Positions 1-9,993 of a stretch of DNA of 64,000 nucleotides are shown piece after piece. Source of the DNA: Ilyonectria destructans (taxonomy: Eukaryota > Ascomycota > Sordariomycetes > Hypocreales > Nectriaceae); NCBI GenBank assembly GCA_020740775.1, contig JAHEWK010000019.1, forward strand, positions 682,001 through 746,000, written 5' to 3'. A model generated the notes under the pieces. It did no database searches. It saw only the letters and a program-made list of their open reading frames with translations, and was not told the DNA's origin. How positions within the stretch are numbered: position 1 is the stretch's first letter; every line of letters starts with the position of its first letter. A program made the translations under genes and the position numbers.

Positions 1-422
1 TAAGTGTTGTCGATCGCATTCCGGGAAACCGCTTTTGAGGGATGGCTCCCTGCCTTGTTGCCTTCCGTGCCTTGAACCCGAATCATACCATACCACGCAT
101 GTGAAAGATGGTAGTGATGGGGCGCATAATGGGTGAATGTCATTGGTTCTGGTACTCAAGTGATTTGCTACTCTAAGTTTTCGCGCAACCACCGCCCAAA
201 CCAGCGGACAAATGCTGGTTGGTGATGACTCTTCTTAGCTCTGCGAATGCCTCGGAGACAAAAGGCATTCCCAGGTTCCCAGCCGGCACCGCGAGGAGGT
301 GAGAGTCGTCGCCGGTCTTGGTGGTGGATGGTGAAGAGGAAGTGGTTGACGGAAAAAAGAATGCCTGCTCTCTGGCTCCCACTGGAACGGCGCGTCGCAA
401 TAAAATCAGCGCCCGGGCGCTG
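1..422. other. no confident gene
   Basis: I see no confident gene here. A minus-strand open frame (173-439) overlaps the 3' end of the NLR relic but matches no family I recognise, and nothing shows it is translated. Confidence 0.4.
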
Positions 423-2450
423 CTATAAGATTTTAGCACGGTCCGTTCCTGGCTGTACGAGTACGCATATATCCGCTTCCAGGCATTTGTTCATAACATC
501 AAGGCAGCGTATCGCCAACTGATTATGAACCTGTTTCTCATGCACCCAGAACAGATGCTCGCCACGCATCTTAGGGTCCACTAGGAAGTCGCGGAAGGAG
601 AGATGTATCATCCTGACAGGAGATTGCTCTGATTGTTTTGATGTAGGGATACTCAGGACTGAATGAAGCAGGTCCAGTTGGGCATTAATTATCTCTTTCT
701 GTATATTGAGAAGTCGTCTGAGGGCAGATATAGGGAGGAGGTTCCCTAGAACTACAATAGAGCTAACGATATATTGAAATCGCTTAATAAGATTATCCTG
801 CTGCCAGTCCTCTAAGCTGTTAATCAGCCTGTTAAGAATAGGCAGTTAGATAGCGCTAAGTTGTAATATTTAGCTTTCTCTTTGAAGTTATAAAACTTCC
901 TCTAATTGCTTATTGGGATTACTATATCTGCAATTAGAAAGAAAATAGCAGACTGTTATAGTAAAAATAAAGAGAGAAATAGCTATTCTCACTAGATACT
1001 GAATATTTTTTTCTTTAGGCCAGTTAAGTAGTAGGTATTAATCTTTAGATATAGATAAGTTATACTTAATCTTAATTTTTATAAGCTTATAGTTAAAAAA
1101 CGCAGAGATATTATACTTAATAATACCAGATAGTATTTTATAAAGTATAAGATCTTAATAGGTGCTCTTTATAGTATAAAAGCTAAGTCGAATTAGCAGC
1201 TCCAGCCTGCTTGTAATAAGGATTCTTAGTTTTAGAAACTGCAGATCTTTCGTGCAAGAGAAAAGATTAATAAGAACTTTAACATCCTTATCCCAGTCGC
1301 ATTTATTAAGGGCATCAATAATAACTGTTAAAGGAAGCCCACAGCCGCCTACAGCAGCTGTGGCCTCAGGCAGCCGGGACCTCATACAAGCTCCAATTCC
1401 CTCGCCTAGCTAGCTAGGGATAATAAGCAAGACATATATCATTGACCTCTTAACAATAACCACCAATATGCCTGATCTCCGAGCGCCTGGGGCAATATTT
1501 CTCAGTGGCCGCATAATAAGTTCGCTAAATTGATATCATGCCGCCTTTCCAGCAATATAAAGATCAGCATCAATAGCAGCCTTAATATATAGCGCGATAG
1601 CAGGCTCTCTTTCGATCAACTGGATGGTGATGGTCGCAAAGAACTTAGACAAGCTCCCTTAGTTAGCCTCTCCTCTCTTGAAGAAGAAGCTGCCGCTGAG
1701 GTAACCTGACGCAGCAAAAGACCGAGTAATAGTACGAGATATAGTAGACTTTCCAGTTCTAGCCATTCTGTTGAGCTAGAAAATAGACTTGGTATTAGAG
1801 TCTAGAGTCTATTTATAAATATAGAGGAGGAGGTCAACTTAGGTATCTTATAGGTAAGTTGGGTTATACTCTTTAGAATTAGAGTTAAAAGATATATCTA
1901 TAGCTATAGAAAGTCTACTGAATACTATCTTTTAGTTGATATTAAGTAGTATTTAGTTGATATAGAGAATTATATTCTTATAGTATATCTCTATTAGAGT
2001 GTAATTAGAAGTAAAATAAATAGAATCTTATATTTATTCTATTTAGAAAGTCTAATTAATTATCTCAGCTTATTCCCTAAGGGTCTTAACTAAATTATCT
2101 ACTTCTTTTCTCTAAAAAGGCTATTTTAATATATAAAGATCTATTTTACTTATTATCTTATAGAATATCTAAGGTATAAGCCTAAGCTTAAGTATTTTAA
2201 ATAGCAACTAACTATTATAGAGATTATTCTTAAGTCTCTATAATTTATTAAGTTTTATACTATTAGAATTATTTAATAACTTCTATACTGCTTCAGTAAC
2301 TCCTTTTAGCTTAGAAACCTTATTTCTAAGTCATTCGATATTAGTAACGGCATTTTTTATATCTCTAGCGTACTGGACGCAAAGCGATACAACCTTAATG
2401 GAAATATCAACAATAGCGATAACATTAGCCGCAACGCCGACTACCTTCAT
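423..2450 (-). pseudogene. decayed NACHT-type NLR (STAND) protein
   Basis: Relic of a fungal NOD-like receptor, a STAND ATPase family linked to heterokaryon incompatibility and non-self recognition. Read on the minus strand from an ATG at 2450 the N-terminus (MKVVGVAANVIAIVDIS) matches the helical N-terminal domain of these proteins. A P-loop follows at about 1766-1731 (MARTGKSTIS), then the stretch FFFKRGE, a Walker B-like strand near 1345-1310 (LTVIIDALNKCD, family norm DALDECD), an arginine sensor (ILITSRLEL), and the C-terminal stretch HLSFRDFLVDP at 611-550. Frames shift and carry many TAA/TAG/TGA stops; 840-1150 and 1800-2340 are extremely AT-rich. That pattern is what repeat-induced point mutation leaves. 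No C-terminal repeat domain is visible, so the gene may end at the NACHT module or have lost its repeats. Family call is strong; exact limits are approximate. Confidence 0.8.
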
Positions 2451-3235
2451 CGTGGTCAAGCAATAAACCCACGTGCTTCTGCTCTTATGAGTTAATGTAA
2501 AAGATCTTTGATCTTACCTTGACTGTTGAGAGTAGATGAGGGGTTAGCGAGGCTGTATGGTGGCTGCCTGTGTGATCTCTATTCTAATTGGGTTAGGATT
2601 ATGATGGATCCGATACGGTCAATTCAATCGTTGTAATATTGTTCAAATTGATGATGATTATCTTGATCGATCCGGGTCATCCGGATCAGCCGGATGAGGG
2701 GCCTTTTGGTCTCGTCATCATGACTAAAGACCAGATATCAATCTACTGAAGATTTCCTTGTACAGGGTCTCTCTCCAACAGATTATATACCACCTCACAC
2801 GGCATTGTAGGCTGCTCAACATCCACATCACGCAAAATCTCAAGGGCTAAAGAGTGACCATAGGGACCTAAATTCCGCATTTCAAGCGGGACGACCCGTC
2901 CCTAGCGATCCTCAATTCGTTTCTACCGCTCTTATCCACGTCGTCGCCAGTCTCGGCTAGTACTTGGATGGAGACGGATGTCCAAGAATGAGCGGAGGAA
3001 CAATTTTCCAGACAAGCAAACCAACCAGCTAAGTTAACCACTCACCGATGCCTGAGTGGAGACTCACGTATCTTACCAAGCCCCCCAGTATTCTATTCCA
3101 TAACATTCCATGAGGAGCCCATGCCGACCATTTCTCCGCGCATCAATGGGTAACTAAGCATGTGATTGGCGGGTCAAGAAGCGACGGGCTTTATTAAGCA
3201 ACAGGAGACCGGTCCCCTACGGGGTCCGCCAATTA
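2451..3235. other. gene-free stretch
   Basis: No coding region is supported. It holds GGATC/CCGGAT-rich sequence near 2600-2700 and a weak 5S rRNA-like stretch at about 2857-2990 (listed as rejected). The rest is unassigned. Confidence 0.4.
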
Positions 3236-3356
3236 CGGAAGTCCACAAGGCGAAGAGTCTCAAAACCCGGATTTTGAGTTTTCAGCCTTACTAGGGCAAC
3301 CCCATCGTTCAATTATCCTTTTGTTTAATTACATATGAGCTCGTATTAGCACGCCC

Positions 3357-3598
3357 TATTGGATTGAGACCTCGTGTGGCGGCATAACATGCCGGATCCG
3401 GAACGCCGGATCTGCTAATAAGCCGGATACGGCATAGTAACAACGCCGGATCCCGATCCCTTTGACACCCTGATCTAGATCCCTTTGAGTATAAAATAGG
3501 GCCCCTATGACCCTCAATCAATGGAGGACAACCATCTCAATTTACATCATTTGATCAATTACTTCTGCTATTGCATATAGCAAATTGCGTATCCAACA
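3357..3598 (+). repeat. solo LTR, 242 bp
   Basis: Ends are TATTGGAT and ATCCAACA, an imperfect LTR inverted terminus in which the expected TG has become TA. A perfect 5-bp duplication CGCCC flanks it (3352-3356 and 3599-3603). A TATA-like GTATAAAATAG lies near 3489-3499, fitting an LTR promoter. It sits in the left arm of the composite element and has no internal retrotransposon region, so it is a solo LTR. Confidence 0.85.
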
Positions 3599-3735
3599 CG
3601 CCCTTGAAGAAACCGCTATATAGAGGGGCCAATTTAGTCGGGGGCAATATGAAGTATTTATCGTCTAGAGCCGTTCGGCCATAAACGGTCCCGTTCGGTT
3701 TCCCTTCATATCATCTCTTGTCACGTTGTAACAAG

Positions 3736-4877
3736 ATGGATATGCCCTCATCCCCTCCCACGGAGTATTATCCACAAACTCGCAGTCGCCATGTATCAAT
3801 CCGTACGAAGTTCCCTTATGCGACTTTTTGCCCGCATTGTGCCCAACGACTCCCTACGGCCACGTCTGCACCTGCCGCTATCGATCTAACGATCGACTCT
3901 CCTACAACCGAACGGCAGACTACGGCGCAAACCTCATCAATATGAGGATCTGCTTTAATAGTACCCTCTAATACGTCTCGGTCGACTCCTATAAACTATC
4001 AACAGGCCACCCATGCTGCTATACAGAACCGTTAGAGCAGTATTGCTGCCACACGGGGTCGTCAAGAGCCGTTAGTCGTTGAGGTCTACGCTATATTCTG
4101 GCTTGGCGAGGGTCATATTGATGGTTCCGTTTCGGGCATCAAGACTCGAGTCTATGATAAGGGCCTGAAGCTCATGTCAAAGAATACGGGCAATGTTGAG
4201 CTCGTACTTTGGCGTAAGTTTGAGTCCCATAAATCAATGATAAAAACAATCATTAAGCAATATAACCCAGAAGGAGTCGATCAGAGCGTTAGCTGGACGG
4301 TTGTACATTCCGTAACAGCTAATAGTCTTACGTCTGGCCCGTTCGCTTCCATAAGCAAGCGTACCAGGCATGTACGCTCGCTGAGTTCTTTCGTCACGCA
4401 AATATCCCTATTTCGAGGGAGCGCGCTAAGGTGCAATTGCACTTCTGGTACTTCCATGAGAAGCCCCAGTCAATTGAAGACATATAGAAGCCATCTAGAG
4501 CCGAATGGGGCCGCAAGCGGGCGATCGGCGCTGCACAATACCTGCCTTCGGATGATTTAGAGTCGGAGAGATCGCTAAGCCCCCCGAAGCGGAAGATCTC
4601 CCGTACGACCAAGTCAGAGTGCATATCGACTATTAAGGAGGAATCCGGGGCAGCAACTGGATCTTTGGCGACATTTAAGGAGGAATCTGAAAGTTCTGTT
4701 AAGACCGACATCAAGGATGAGATTTACGCCGAAGTTATTGTGGATATAGCTACTGATGATGCTGTATTGAGTGATCCTTTTGTAAGTGATACCAAGCAGA
4801 CAGCTATAGCCGGCGAACTGCTAGAGAGGAGGCTCCCTGTTCGCACTACTAGAGGGAAGAAGAAGAATAGGGATTAG
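3736..4877 (+). pseudogene. unknown-family protein, copy A (left arm)
   Basis: Not a family I recognise. From an ATG at 3736 it shows a CPHCA motif (residues about 35-39), a SUMO-interaction-like IDLTIDS, then a conserved middle (AIFWLGEGHIDGSVSGI, LVLWRKFES) and a basic/acidic tail with SPPKRKISRTTKSE and GKKKNRD. Stops at 3943 and 4034 plus a frame change near 4330-4400 break it. The frame after the shift (TLAEFFRHANIPIS, LHFWYFHEK) matches copy B at 8411-9383, which supports the reading. It is convergent with the integrase-core gene, 119 bp apart. It may be an accessory protein of the element; the KR-rich tail suggests a nuclear role, but that is inference. Confidence 0.6.
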
Positions 4878-4996
4878 TTTGTGGCTGAATTGCCTAGATC
4901 GATTATGTGCTTTGTTCTCTATTTAGTCTTCCTCGTCGTTATGATCTTCCCCCTCAATTTGGTCAAAAACAGTATCCATATCAATATCGTACTCCG

Positions 4997-6529
4997 CTAA
5001 GTGATCCCGTATGCGGTTAAGGCCGCCCGTAGGCGTCTGTAATAGCCCAACGGTTGGGTTTCCCGGCTTGTGATACATTGCTGTAGATTGTTCCGTAGGA
5101 ATAGGTAGGTTGAGAGTTGCGGTTGTTCAGGCGGATCCTCTGGTTTGTCTTGCCGACCCTCTAAGATATACTTACAAACAGCCAGTGTGTCTTCTGACAA
5201 GTACGCATTAAGGTCAATATGATCCTGTGCGTAGAGATTCAAAAGCGTATCAAGCCATTCCTGGGGGATAACCTCAGCAAAGCTCTCAACTTGTCGTGCT
5301 TCGGGCTGGAAGTAGAGGATCCATAGCTGCCCTGGAACCACATGCAGCCTATTGCTCTGTTTCCAAATATAATACGAATTCCACAGAAGTACGAACTCGG
5401 AGAACTCCATACAAATCAATGGCATAAAAATATATAGCATTGCAATACGGTCAGGTAGGGAGTCGTTCGTGAAATACCCACGCCCTGTCAGCTCGGAGAA
5501 GTACTCCTAGGTCTGTATTAGTACGAGGTCAATAAGAGAGATATTATATGATACGTACTCGCCAGAACTTAGCCCTATCTTGACTCAGCCGGTGCCACCA
5601 ACTCTCAATTTTCTCATTATGGGTGCTCCTGCTGTAGACCCAGCAGTCCCGAAAGTGGATATCCTGCGGAATACTATCTCGTACGCGCACGCGTTGCTGC
5701 GAAAGGTAGAAATGTGCTCCGGCCATAAGGATAGTTTCTCGGCCTCAGTCTGAACGGACGAGATTGGGCATAGTTTTTCGTTGTGAAAAAACGCTGAGAT
5801 ATTGGCCAACAACACTTCTTGACGTACCGGATGATATACCAACGTAGAACTATGTAATGAACTGTGAGTAAGCGTCAATTGAAGCATAAATCTCAAAGCC
5901 CCAAGCCTTAAGTTTATTGTAGGCGTCAAGTGACCAGATAAAGTCAGAGCCTGGGGCGGTCCATCCGGCTCGGCGATAATGCATTGTATTCCACCGTTCT
6001 GTAATGTTTCCGGGATAAAAGTCGCAGAAGCACTCATATAACGCCCTGCGGCTTAGTACATGCTGATGCTGGCGGACATATACATAAAGATATGTGCGCC
6101 CGTAGGTCTTAAGCATTGTATTCCTTTCGGCCTCATCCGCAAAGAAACAGCGCAGTTCGTCTACCAGTAATGCGGTCATCTTAGGGGTCTGACGGCGCCA
6201 CAGATCAAGTTCCCGTCGAATTCGCTCGAGCCCGTGCTTCGAGATAATAAAGCCTTCGGAGTGCACTGTAGAAGCATAAAGTGGTCGTTCAAAACCATTC
6301 GAAAGAAGAGTTCTCGTATCCGGTCGCGAAGCTCGTCAGAGTCCTGGGTATGCCGCCGTACTGTAAGATTCCAAGCCTTTAGATTACGTCATAAGGTCGC
6401 ACGACTAATTTCGAGATTGAATTCGGACTGTAGGCTCGTGAGGATTTGGGGAATAGTAAAGTTATCATTCTGCTTCCACTCTTGAATTTGGAAGCGGAAT
6501 GGCGATATATCAATTGAAGGTCGAGGCAT
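4997..6529 (-). pseudogene. DDE integrase-core domain protein
   Basis: Relic of the fungal integrase-catalytic-core (RNase H fold) family. The start at 6529 (MPRPSIDISPF) fits the family, whose N-terminal segment is helix-turn-helix-like. The catalytic triad is readable: first D in WSLDAYNKL (about 5928), second D in VRSD.GRET (about 5750), E in HNEKIESWW (about 5610). The C-terminal part (WNSYYIWKQSNRLHVVPG) also fits. Breaks: TGA for an expected Arg in ATL.RNLKAW and again after SD of the second catalytic motif, a TAG near 5850, and a frame shift near 6255. TGA in place of CGA fits C-to-T mutation. It would cut and join DNA ends as a transposase or domesticated integrase. It lies inside the composite element. 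Confidence 0.75.
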
Positions 6530-6967
6530 CTTATCGCGAAAGGCTACCGTTCGTTGCAATATGGAGGAGGACCAGAAAGAACGAAGAGAGATTAGGTCGA
6601 ATGGAGATTGAGGGATTTTTTTTTCATTCTCAGGCAAATTCGCCATTTCAGGAAGAATTATATAATCGCACACTATGGGGACTTACGCAGTCGTTTTGCA
6701 TAGAAAGATTACCTCAATTCATTTAAAGTCAAAAAGTTAAAACTAAAGGCTAAGACCAAATAAATTTTATTTTAGACTCTAGCTAAGAAATGGGGGTATA
6801 TAGTCTCTATACGCCTTTATACGCCAGCGCTTACAGCCGTATGCAAAAGTATTGTTTGCAATTACCCGTAAATTATGACAGATGTCTAGAGCGGAGGAGG
6901 GCTGAAAAACTGAGAGAAAAAAAAAGGATAGTATGGGCTTGTAAGTTCTCGTATTGGGCAATATACC

Positions 6968-7836
6968 TTAGTCCAGCTTCAAAGGAGTGCCCTTCTTCTT
7001 CTTCTTGCGCTCAGCAGCCTCCTTAAAGATCTGAGAAATCTTCATGGACGTCTTGCGGTCAAGGTCCTCGAATGGGTCCGTATCAGACCCACCGTCATCG
7101 TCGTCAGCGTCCTTGGAAGCCTTGCGCTTGGTGCCGCGCTTGACTAGTGCTTATTAGTATTAAGAACGACGACGTACGGTGAAATACTTATGCGTGAAAG
7201 AGCAGGGGGGGCCGGAGTGGTTCCAGTCGCAGTTGGCACAAGACTAAACACCGCCCCCAACAACACATTGGACGAAGGTGCCGTTTGCCTCCGTACACTT
7301 GACGCAGCGCTCCATATCCTCTCATTCTTCTCCGTACAGGTGACGAAGCATGGAGTCGCAGTTCTGGCTGCTGCGGAAGTTGATGACGTACGGGCTCTTC
7401 TCTAGGGTCTTGCTGTCCTGCTTCTGGCGGACCTGGAGCTTACGTATGGTCTAATACGAGTTAGTATATGATCTTCTGGGCTAAAACGAACTAAACATAC
7501 CTTGGTGGAGTCAATAGCAGCAACACCCTTCTTGGTGCTGCTCTTTAGTGCATTCATTAGAGCCTAGATAGTGAGGTTTGGGTTCTTATTGGGCTGGTCG
7601 GCCTTATATGCGAAAGTATGAGTGTTAACACCTAGAACCTTAGCCGGCAGCAGCGCCAGCTTGTTATTCCCAAAATCCTCAACCAGCTGAGGGGAATCCT
7701 TGCGGCGAGGCATCGTATCGGGCCGCACGGCGTCGTAAGTCTCAATACGGGCTTGTAGGGGAAGACGGGGGGGCGCGGTGGGGACAGCGTGATGATGAAG
7801 GTTAGCCTGCATGAGTACGTACTCGCGGAAAATCAA
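6968..7836 (-). pseudogene. DUF3716-like cysteine-rich protein
   Basis: Minus-strand gene with at least two introns; one runs from GTATGT to a CTAACTCGTATTAG acceptor around 7501-7447. The cysteine block near 7320-7205 (ERCVKC, GTFVQCVV, SCANCDWN, PPCSF) follows the C-x2-C ... C ... C-x2-C ... C spacing of the fungal DUF3716 domain, whose function is unknown. The C-terminus is acidic then lysine-rich (DADDDDGGSD, ERKKKKKGTP). In-frame stops interrupt it: TGA in GEE.EDMERC, TAG before SCANC, and TAG after NPNLTI. It lies just beyond the integrase gene on the same strand. The start at 7836 is only the first open codon. Confidence 0.6.
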
Positions 7837-7904
7837 AGGCGAGCAGTACCCGCACGGCTAGGCGTGTAATAAAGATTATTATATAAGCATTTAAATTTAC
7901 AGGG

Positions 7905-8250
7905 GCTATAGCGCGTATAGCGCCTAGAGTACCCTAAATTTACAGCGCTATAGCACCTATAGCACTCTAATTTCCCAGCAGCTATAGCGCCTATAGCACT
8001 CTAAGCTTCTAGCAGCTACAGCACCTGCAGCGCTCTAAGCTTCCAGCAGCTACAGCGCCTATAGCGCCCTAAGCTTCCAGCAGCTACAGCGCCTATAGCG
8101 CCCTAAGCTTCCAGCAGCTACAGCGCCTATAGCGCTCTAAGCTTCCAGCAGCTACAGCGCCTATAGGGCTCTAAGCTTCTAATAGCTATAGTATCTATAG
8201 TATTTTAATCTTCTAGTAGCCATAATATTTATAGTATTTTAATAGCTATA
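7905..8250. repeat. 34-bp minisatellite, decaying to AT
   Basis: Tandem copies of a 34-bp unit built around AGCTTCCAGCAGCTACAGCG and CCTATAGCGCCCTA. Copies near 8030-8160 are almost identical. The flanking ones, mainly toward 8250, show successive C-to-T and G-to-A changes until only AT-rich remnants remain. Confidence 0.85.
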
Positions 8251-8270
8251 TAATTTAAAGTTTTTAATAA

Positions 8271-8392
8271 TATAGAAAGTAAGATATCTTATCTATAGAT
8301 AAGCTGAGCAGATTATCTTATATGACAGCTAACTGCTCAGTAGATGCCTGGCTTGCCAGGCATCCCTAGGATACAGCTAGCTGCACGCATTA
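8271..8392 (+). repeat. 122-bp dispersed repeat, copy 1
   Basis: Matches 18715-18836 over its whole 122 bp in the same orientation. It holds a perfect hairpin (ATGCCTGG-CTTG-CCAGGCAT). Ends look like TA...TA here and TG...CA in the other copy, like a very short LTR, but I find no target duplication. It adjoins the 3' end of copy B. Confidence 0.75.
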
Positions 8393-8410
8393 TACACCCC
8401 GCGATAACCT

Positions 8411-9383
8411 CATTCTTAACTTCAGTCTTAATAGAGCTTCAAGCTTTAAGCTTCATTAGTACCAGAGATAGTACTGGGGCTTTAAATTCGTTCTTACTGG
8501 TTGATATACGCCCTGACTTTGCTGTATGTGGAACCTTAGGCTTAATAGGGCTTGGCGTTAATATATCTGAGTCTATATCAGAAGGCTCGTGATTAATAGC
8601 CCTTTTGCAGCTACATATAGCTCTTACCGGCCTCTGACAGTTATTATTAGGTTGGGGTCCCTCATTAAAGAGCCAAAAAGTGAGATTAGCTGTATTATAT
8701 TACTTTATAACAGTGATATTCCCTTAGCTGAATAGATCTTCTAGCGTAACGGTATTATATACTCCACTAGGGAAGTATATAGGTCTAGAAGTAGTACTAA
8801 CTGTTAATATAGAATAAACAACTTACTACTCTTTCTCCTTAAGGCATTTATTATATTACTTAACGATAAATCTAATTATTAAGCTATAGGATGAAAACTT
8901 ACGCCTTAATATAACTTCAATAGATCCAGTATGCTTTTCAGTATGCTGAATTCCCTTATATACTGGAATTATAATACCTGAGATGCTATTATCGATATAG
9001 CTATTACCAATCCAGAAGATTGCTGATAGTTCGATAACAACTGAATCCTTTTGGATCTATATAGCTGCAATACTGCTCTGACGGTTCTATATAGCTATTA
9101 TAGTTGAAGCTTGATAGGTATCAGGTATTAGTATAGTTATAGAGGAAGTAGTGATTATGCCCTATAAGGCAATATTCTTTGTTGTAGAGGTCCGTTGGGT
9201 TAAAGGTAAATTAACGGTCAGGTCGATTGAAATAGAGGCTGCATTATATAGAGCTGTAGGGAGTCGTTAAGCACAGTACGGGCAATAAACAGCCCCCGGA
9301 AATTTCATATGGATATCCACATAACGAGTATATTGTTGCGCTGATGGACAGTACTCTATTTGAGGAGGTGAAGCGGACTCCAT
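8411..9383 (-). pseudogene. unknown-family protein, copy B (right arm)
   Basis: Second copy of the protein at 3736-4877, in inverted orientation. From an ATG at 9383 it aligns end to end with copy A: YCPYCA (A: FCPHCA), SIDLTV (A: AIDLTI), AIFWIGNSYID (A: AIFWLGEGHID), EVILRRKFS, TLEDLF, LTFWLFNEGPQ, KRAI, SIKTEVKNEVI. It carries more stops and is more AT-rich than copy A. Similarity ends just before the 122-bp repeat at 8392. No function is known. Confidence 0.6.
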
Positions 9384-9640
9384 ACTGAAAGAAGGTGGAA
9401 AGTTAATAGAGCAGCGAAAGTATGCATACGAGTTCATACGAACTCGTACGCAACCTTATACCCCTTTCACTATATACTAAATTGGCCCGGCAATGGGAAA
9501 TAGATGGTCCCTTATACACCGGTAAAGCAATTTTCTCATTGAAATTACAATACGGGCTCGTATGTGGCTAAACAGAAGGATAAATACACATTGGGGTTAG
9601 TCTAGTTATCAAAAAAAAGAGGGCCCCTATGGACTTCCGT

Positions 9641-9993
9641 ACTATCATAGGCCCTTTCACTGGCTGTCTGAACGTCTTACCGAGGTGTTACCTCTTCTAC
9701 CATAGTTCACCTTTGAGTCAAACCCGGGGCCCCGCACTGTCATACGAGGCCTGCGTTCTAGTGCCGCTGCAATCGTGACATTGCTATGTGGGCTTTTCGG
9801 GTCCGTAACCTGACCACCATGTACGAGAGGCAACTCTAGAACTCAACATGGGTTCTTATTGACCATCGGACCTGACAGGGCTAAACAAAATTGCACGCGG
9901 CAGAGAGCAGCTTTGAGGCGGTGGCCTACCATTTAATTCCGGTGAGGATACGTCCTCGTGGGTATGGATTTCCCAGTTTCCAGCAAGACCTGC
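9641..9993. other. gene-free stretch
   Basis: GC-balanced sequence between the composite element and the TIR element. No open frame or repeat that I recognise. Confidence 0.4.

Larger units (their letters stand above)
3236..9640. mobile_element. candidate composite element with inverted gene copies and an integrase-core gene
   Basis: Inferred unit. Its left arm (plus) and right arm (read on minus) start with the same ACGGAAGTCCA, then share a TATCCTT.TGTTTA..ACATA.GAGC.CGTATT block (3314-3346 and 9567-9535) and a GGCCAATTTAGT block, then encode two copies of the same unknown protein pointing inward. Between them lie a DDE integrase-core gene and a DUF3716-like gene, both on minus. Integrase plus inverted arms suggests a DNA transposon. 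I cannot confirm a target-site duplication (flanks are AAT before TACGGAAG and CTATC after CTTCCGTA), and all genes are broken. The alternative is two unrelated insertions of one element in opposite orientation. A solo LTR interrupts the left arm and is not part of the unit. Confidence 0.45.

Noticed and set aside
2857..2990. 5S rRNA-like stretch (GACCATAGGG, CCCGTCC, CTAGTACTTGGATGG)
   Set aside because: Short matches occur in the right order, but spacing is wrong and the 5' and 3' ends do not pair. Too weak to call a 5S gene or pseudogene.
4394..4714. 106-codon minus frame
   Set aside because: Antisense to copy A, whose frame is supported by similarity to copy B.
8344..8592. 82-codon plus frame MPGLPGIPRIQL...
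   Set aside because: It lies antisense to the decayed copy B and within the 122-bp repeat hairpin; no domain.
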